From positions 1 to 10,098 of the forward strand of contig DATLRE010000203.1 in NCBI GenBank assembly GCA_035534835.1: a stretch of DNA of 10,098 nt, written 5' to 3'. The stretch comes from Bog-756 sp035534835 (GTDB lineage Bacteria > Actinomycetota > Acidimicrobiia > Acidimicrobiales > RAAP-2). This document shows positions 6,855 to 10,098 of this stretch, piece after piece. Position numbers and translations under genes: made by a program. Each line of letters starts with the position of its first letter. Position 1 is the stretch's first letter. The notes under the pieces are model-generated. The model was not told the origin of the DNA, did no database searches, and saw nothing but the letters and a program-made list of their open reading frames with translations.

Positions 6855-8594
6855 ATGCCGCCGGCCGTCGATTCCGAGAACTACAAATGGATCGCCCTGA
6901 CCAACACCACGATCGGGACGCTGATGGTGACCATCAACGCGTCGATCCTCCTCATCGCCCTGCCCAACATCTTCCGGGGGATCGGCCTGAACCCGCTGTC
7001 CCCGGGCAACACCTCCTACTTCCTGTGGATCCTGATGGGCTTCCTGCTGGTCACCTCGGTGCTGGTCGTCAGCTTCGGACGGGTGGGCGACATCTTCGGA
7101 CGGGTGAAGATGTACACGCTGGGCTTCGCCATCTTCACCGTGTTCTCGATCCTGCTGTCCGTCACCTGGATGTCGGGATCCGGTGCCGCCCTGTGGATCA
7201 TCGTGATGCGCGTCGGCCAGGGGGTCGGCGGTGCCTTCATCTTCGCCAATTCGAGCGCCATCATCACGGACGCCTTTCCCGCCGACGAGCGGGGCTTCGC
7301 TCTCGGGATCAACGGCGTGGCCGCCATCGGCGGCTCGTTCCTCGGGCTCCTGCTGGGCGGCCTGCTCGCGCCCGTCGAGTGGCGCCTGGTCTTCCTCGTC
7401 TCCGTCCCGTTCGGGATCTTCAGTACCGCATGGGCCCACTTCCGGTTGCACGACAACGGCATCCGGATCAAGGCCGGCATCGACTGGGTCGGCAACATCG
7501 CGTTCGCCGTCGGGCTCGTTGCCGTCCTCACGGGCATCGTCTACGGGCTCCAGCCCTACGGCGGCCACACCATGGGATGGACCAGCCCCTTCGTCCTGGT
7601 CTCCCTGATCGGCGGTGCGGCCGTGCTCGTCGGCTTCGTGATGATCGAGCACCACGTCGAGGACCCGATGTTCCAGCTCCACCTGTTCCGCAGCCGGGCG
7701 TTCGCCATGGGCAATCTGGCCGGGCTGATGGCCGCCCTGGCCCGCGGCGGCCTCCAGTTCATCCTGATCATCTGGCTCCAGGGGATCTGGCTGCCCCTCC
7801 ACGGCTACAGCTTCGAGCGGACCCCGCTGTGGGCCGGCATCTACATGATCCCGCTCACGGTCGGGTTCTTCGTGTCCGGACCCCTGGCGGGCAGGTTGGC
7901 CGACCGTTTCGGGCCCCGGCCGTTCGCCACCGCCGGCCTGATCGGGAGCGGTCTCGCCCTCCTCGGGCTCCAGGCGCTCCCCATGGACTTCCCCTACGCG
8001 CTCTTCGCCCTGCTGCTCCTGCTCGTCGGTCTCTCCCTCGGACTGTTCGCCGCCCCGAACACCTCCGCGGTGATGAACAGCCTCCCGGCCGACCAGCGAG
8101 GCGCCGGCGGCGGCATGCTCAACACCTTCCAGAACTCGGCCAGCGTGCTCTCCATCGGCTTCTTCTTCACCATCATCACGCTCGGTCTCGCCACCGCGCT
8201 CCCCCATGCGCTCTTCGGAGGCCTGACCGCCCAGGGGGTGCCGGCGGCGGCAGCCCGGTCGATCTCCCACCTGTCCCCGATCGGCAGCCTGTTCGCCGCC
8301 TTCCTCGGGATCAATCCCATCCATGAGCTGCTGGGGGCTCACCTGCTGTCCCAGCCCGGGGTCCACGGCACCTACCTGACCGGCCGCAGCTTCTTCCCGG
8401 AACTGATCTCCGGGCCGTTCGGCAAGGGCCTGCGCCTGGCGTTCATCCTCGCCGCGGTGCTGTGCTTCGTCGGTGCCGTGTTCTCGTGGATGCGGGGTCC
8501 GGGTCCGTCGGAGGTGCACCGGTCGTTCGCCGAGGATGCCGCCGAGGGCCTGGCAGACGTCGGTGACGTGGCCATGACCGAGGTCGGCGCATAG
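6855..8594 (+). CDS. MFS transporter, DHA2 (EmrB/QacA-like) family
   Basis: The product is 579 aa with about 14 membrane helices, the size and topology of DHA2 drug:proton antiporters. MFS motif A is GRVGDIFGRVKMY (75-87, with D79), R119 lies in the motif B helix (IVMRVGQGVGG), and a motif C-like GGSFLGLLLGG is at 159-169 with Leu where Pro is common. EWRLVF (175-180) follows, as in the family. The TM1 motif, usually LDxTIVNVALP, reads INASILLIALP here, so the typical Asp is Asn28. A long external loop lies between the last two helices (about residues 460-530). It probably exports a toxic or lipophilic compound using the proton gradient; the substrate is not predictable. A divergent MarR gene suggests ligand-induced derepression. 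It ends 25 nt from the convergent TMEM175-type gene. Confidence 0.92.
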   Translation: MPPAVDSENYKWIALTNTTIGTLMVTINASILLIALPNIFRGIGLNPLSPGNTSYFLWILMGFLLVTSVLVVSFGRVGDIFGRVKMYTLGFAIFTVFSILLSVTWMSGSGAALWIIVMRVGQGVGGAFIFANSSAIITDAFPADERGFALGINGVAAIGGSFLGLLLGGLLAPVEWRLVFLVSVPFGIFSTAWAHFRLHDNGIRIKAGIDWVGNIAFAVGLVAVLTGIVYGLQPYGGHTMGWTSPFVLVSLIGGAAVLVGFVMIEHHVEDPMFQLHLFRSRAFAMGNLAGLMAALARGGLQFILIIWLQGIWLPLHGYSFERTPLWAGIYMIPLTVGFFVSGPLAGRLADRFGPRPFATAGLIGSGLALLGLQALPMDFPYALFALLLLLVGLSLGLFAAPNTSAVMNSLPADQRGAGGGMLNTFQNSASVLSIGFFFTIITLGLATALPHALFGGLTAQGVPAAAARSISHLSPIGSLFAAFLGINPIHELLGAHLLSQPGVHGTYLTGRSFFPELISGPFGKGLRLAFILAAVLCFVGAVFSWMRGPGPSEVHRSFAEDAAEGLADVGDVAMTEVGA

Positions 8595-8618
8595 ACCCAG
8601 CGACGCTCCGACGCGGGT
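8595..8618. terminator. Hairpin between convergent genes, possible bidirectional terminator
   Basis: ACCC-a-GCG (8595-8602) can pair with CGCGGGT (8612-8618), giving seven base pairs with one bulged A and a 9-nt loop. It fills the 25-nt gap between the stops of the exporter and the TMEM175-type gene. No T-tract is present. Confidence 0.35.
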
Positions 8619-8619
8619 G

Positions 8620-9228
8620 CTACTCGTGAGGCGACAGGACACCGGGACGCAGCAGCCAGAGGAGCATCAGGGTGATCCCCGCATCGGCCCCGACCCCGGC
8701 GGTGGAGCTGAACACGGCCAGGAGGGTCGCCAGGAGATAGAGACCCGGCGCCAGGAGCAGTCGCCGATGGAGTACGCGCAACGTCCGTTCCGACGTCCCG
8801 ACGGGCGCCAGTTCCTCGTGGTGCTCGATCCACCACCACAGCCAGGCGAGGGACGTGGCCACCGCGGTCAGGACCGCACCGAAGAACACGGCGACCGAGC
8901 GCTGGTCGCGGTTCTGGGCCATGAACGACGCGAGTGTCGACGTGGCGAACGGCAGGAACACGACGACCAGCAGGAGCACCACGTTGGAGACGAACACGGT
9001 GGCGTCGAGTCGCTCCAGATGCCGGAACACCCGGTGGTGCTGCAGCCAGACGAGGGCGATGACGACGAAACTGATCGCGTAGCCGATGTAGTGCGGCCAC
9101 TGCTCGAAGAGGAACGATCCCAGGCTCTCGCGGGTCGTCGTCCTCGGTACGTGGAGGTCGAACACGAGGAGCGTCATGGCGACCGCGAACACGTTGTCGG
9201 ACAGCGACTCGAGACGACGTGTCTCCAC
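8620..9228 (-). CDS. TMEM175/DUF1211 family membrane protein (putative K+ channel)
   Basis: The product is 202 aa with six predicted helices (about 9-25, 47-65, 77-98, 113-134, 155-176 and 181-196), the size of bacterial TMEM175 proteins. The signature RxxxFSDGVFAIAxTLLV at the start of helix 1 appears as RLESLSDNVFAVAMTLLV (5-22), with Leu for Phe and Asn for Gly. WLQHHRVF at 61-68 and the Asp-Asn pair around helix 3 (D75, N82), followed by FLPFATSTL, also fit the family. Bacterial homologues form tetrameric potassium-permeable channels; whether this one conducts is not shown, since the FSD motif is altered. The GTG start is preceded by GGAGGT 4 nt away on the minus strand. The gene stands alone and converges on the exporter, with no evident link to its neighbours. 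Confidence 0.87.
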   Translation of the reverse strand: METRRLESLSDNVFAVAMTLLVFDLHVPRTTTRESLGSFLFEQWPHYIGYAISFVVIALVWLQHHRVFRHLERLDATVFVSNVVLLLVVVFLPFATSTLASFMAQNRDQRSVAVFFGAVLTAVATSLAWLWWWIEHHEELAPVGTSERTLRVLHRRLLLAPGLYLLATLLAVFSSTAGVGADAGITLMLLWLLRPGVLSPHE

Positions 9229-9232
9229 GGGT

Positions 9233-9238
9233 ACCTCC
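9233..9238 (-). promoter_or_regulatory. Ribosome binding site of the TMEM175-type gene
   Basis: GGAGGT on the minus strand lies 4 nt before the GTG at 9228 and supports this non-ATG start, which puts the conserved RxxxLSD motif at the very N-terminus as in the family. Confidence 0.6.
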
Positions 9239-9297
9239 GGTCATGGCCCGGATCGCCCGGCGGCCTCTGCAGGATCGCTCCACGTAGAAGTCTCCGT

Positions 9298-9310
9298 CGT
9301 CACCATGACG
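9298..9310. promoter_or_regulatory. Palindrome in the divergent intergenic region
   Basis: CGTCA-CCA-TGACG is a perfect 5-3-5 inverted repeat in the 184-nt gap between the divergent TMEM175-type and enoyl-CoA hydratase genes. It could be an operator for either gene. No regulator gene is adjacent, and a 13-nt palindrome may be chance. Confidence 0.3.
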
Positions 9311-9400
9311 TTTGCGTGACACGCGACCCGCCCGTGCCGCTCGATGCCGACGCCGACCACCGCCCGGTCGTCGTCGATGCGGCCGGCGGGGGTGGACCCC

Positions 9401-9415
9401 TAGCATCGGCCCATG
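9401..9415 (+). promoter_or_regulatory. Leaderless promoter -10 of the enoyl-CoA hydratase gene
   Basis: TAGCAT (9401-9406) fits TAnnnT and ends 6 nt before the ATG at 9413, with no Shine-Dalgarno between. It matches the arrangement in front of ctaC, including a preceding C that makes CTAG. Confidence 0.55.
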
Positions 9416-10098
9416 CCCTACGACGACTACCGCACGATCCGGGTCGCACTCGACGGCGGCATCGCCCGGGTCACCCTGGACCACCCGCCGATCAACCTGT
9501 TGGACCTCGAGCTGATCCTCGAGCTCGACGCCGTGGGCCGGGCGCTCGAGGCGGACCCCGGGGTCCGGGTGGTGGTCCTCGACTCGGCGGACCCGGAGTT
9601 CTTCGCCGCCCACGCCGACGTGACCCTCATCCAGGCCCTCCCCACGGACGACACGTCGCTGCACACCGGTCTCGTGGGATTCCAGGCCGTCGTGGACCGG
9701 TTCCGGACCATGCCGAAGGCCACCATCGCCGTCCTCGAGGGGATCGCCCGGGGCGGGGGCAGCGAGCTGGTCCTGTCGTGCGACATGCGGTTCGCCTCGT
9801 CGGAGCGGGCGGTGCTGGCCCAGCCCGAGGTGGCGCTCGGGATCATCCCGGGCGGGAGCGGTACCCAGCGGCTCGCCCGGCTGGTGGGACGGGGCCGGGC
9901 CCTCGAGGTCGTGCTCGGGTGCGGCGACCTGGACGCCGCCACCGCCGAACGGTGGGGCTACGTGAACCGGGCCCTGCCCGACGGCGAGCTGCGGCCCTTC
10001 GTCGACGCGCTGGCACGCCGGGTGGCCTCGTTCCCGCCCGAGGCCGTGGCCCGGGCCAAGACGGCGGTGGACGCCGCCCTGCCCGACCCGGTCGGCGG
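9413..10098 (+). CDS. Enoyl-CoA hydratase/isomerase (crotonase) family, partial 3' end
   Basis: 228 codons are visible, with no stop before the window ends; family members are about 255-270 aa, so roughly 30-40 residues are missing. The crotonase fold is clear. DPEFFAAHADV (60-70) and GIARGGGSELVLSCD (110-124) form the oxyanion hole and CoA site. QPEVALGIIPGGSGTQRL (137-154) carries E139, matching the first catalytic Glu of rat enoyl-CoA hydratase (E144), and E165 in RALEVVL matches the second (E164). Both acids point to a true hydratase rather than an isomerase lacking one of them, though substrate chain length is unknown. The role would be fatty acid or branched-chain acyl-CoA degradation in the cytoplasm. 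The ATG start is supported by the leaderless -10 six bases upstream and by the normal N-terminus. Confidence 0.9.
   Translation, partial: MPYDDYRTIRVALDGGIARVTLDHPPINLLDLELILELDAVGRALEADPGVRVVVLDSADPEFFAAHADVTLIQALPTDDTSLHTGLVGFQAVVDRFRTMPKATIAVLEGIARGGGSELVLSCDMRFASSERAVLAQPEVALGIIPGGSGTQRLARLVGRGRALEVVLGCGDLDAATAERWGYVNRALPDGELRPFVDALARRVASFPPEAVARAKTAVDAALPDPVG

Noticed and set aside
4926..8642. Very long open frame (1238 codons) on the minus strand across ctaF, SDR, MarR and exporter
   Set aside because: It is a GC-rich shadow: low-complexity Arg/Gly/Asp/His composition, no domain, and it runs through five well-supported genes.

Overview
This is a GC-rich chromosomal window, roughly 70% G+C by eye, from an actinobacterium. 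Three things point to Actinobacteria: an actinobacterial-type cytochrome c oxidase subunit IV (CtaF) directly behind ctaC-ctaD, the actinobacterial style of the DHA2 efflux pump, and two start codons placed 6-7 nt after a TAnnnT -10 element with no Shine-Dalgarno (leaderless starts). A deep lineage such as Acidimicrobiia is plausible, but no marker gene here proves it.

Layout. Positions 1-533 hold the 3' end of a membrane protein of unknown function. It is followed on the same strand by a metallo-beta-lactamase-fold hydrolase of the alkyl-sulfatase-like group (575-1957). A leaderless promoter then starts the respiratory operon ctaC-ctaD-ctaF (2034-5175). Its genes overlap by 4 nt each (GTGA and ATGA) and encode subunits II, I and IV of an aa3-type cytochrome c oxidase. 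Subunit III (ctaE) is not in the window.

On the minus strand and convergent with ctaF lie an SDR oxidoreductase (5234-6082) and a MarR-family regulator (6197-6679). The regulator is divergent from a DHA2-type MFS exporter (6855-8594). Their shared 175-nt intergenic region has an AT-rich island with inverted repeats over the likely -10 boxes, the classic layout of a MarR-controlled efflux pump. A TMEM175-type (DUF1211) six-helix channel-like protein (8620-9228, minus strand) converges on the exporter. Last comes a second leaderless start for an enoyl-CoA hydratase/isomerase family protein that runs off the window (9413-10098).

The genes form at least three independent units: aerobic respiration, regulated export, and acyl-CoA metabolism. 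I see no mobile element, CRISPR array, tRNA/rRNA, toxin-antitoxin pair or defence cluster, and no convincing undescribed multi-gene system. The points worth checking are local: a Glu-to-Gln change in the CuA motif of subunit II, a His-rich N-terminal extension on subunit I, changed active-site residues in the SDR and the MBL hydrolase, the MarR operator, and the matching CTAG-type leaderless promoters.
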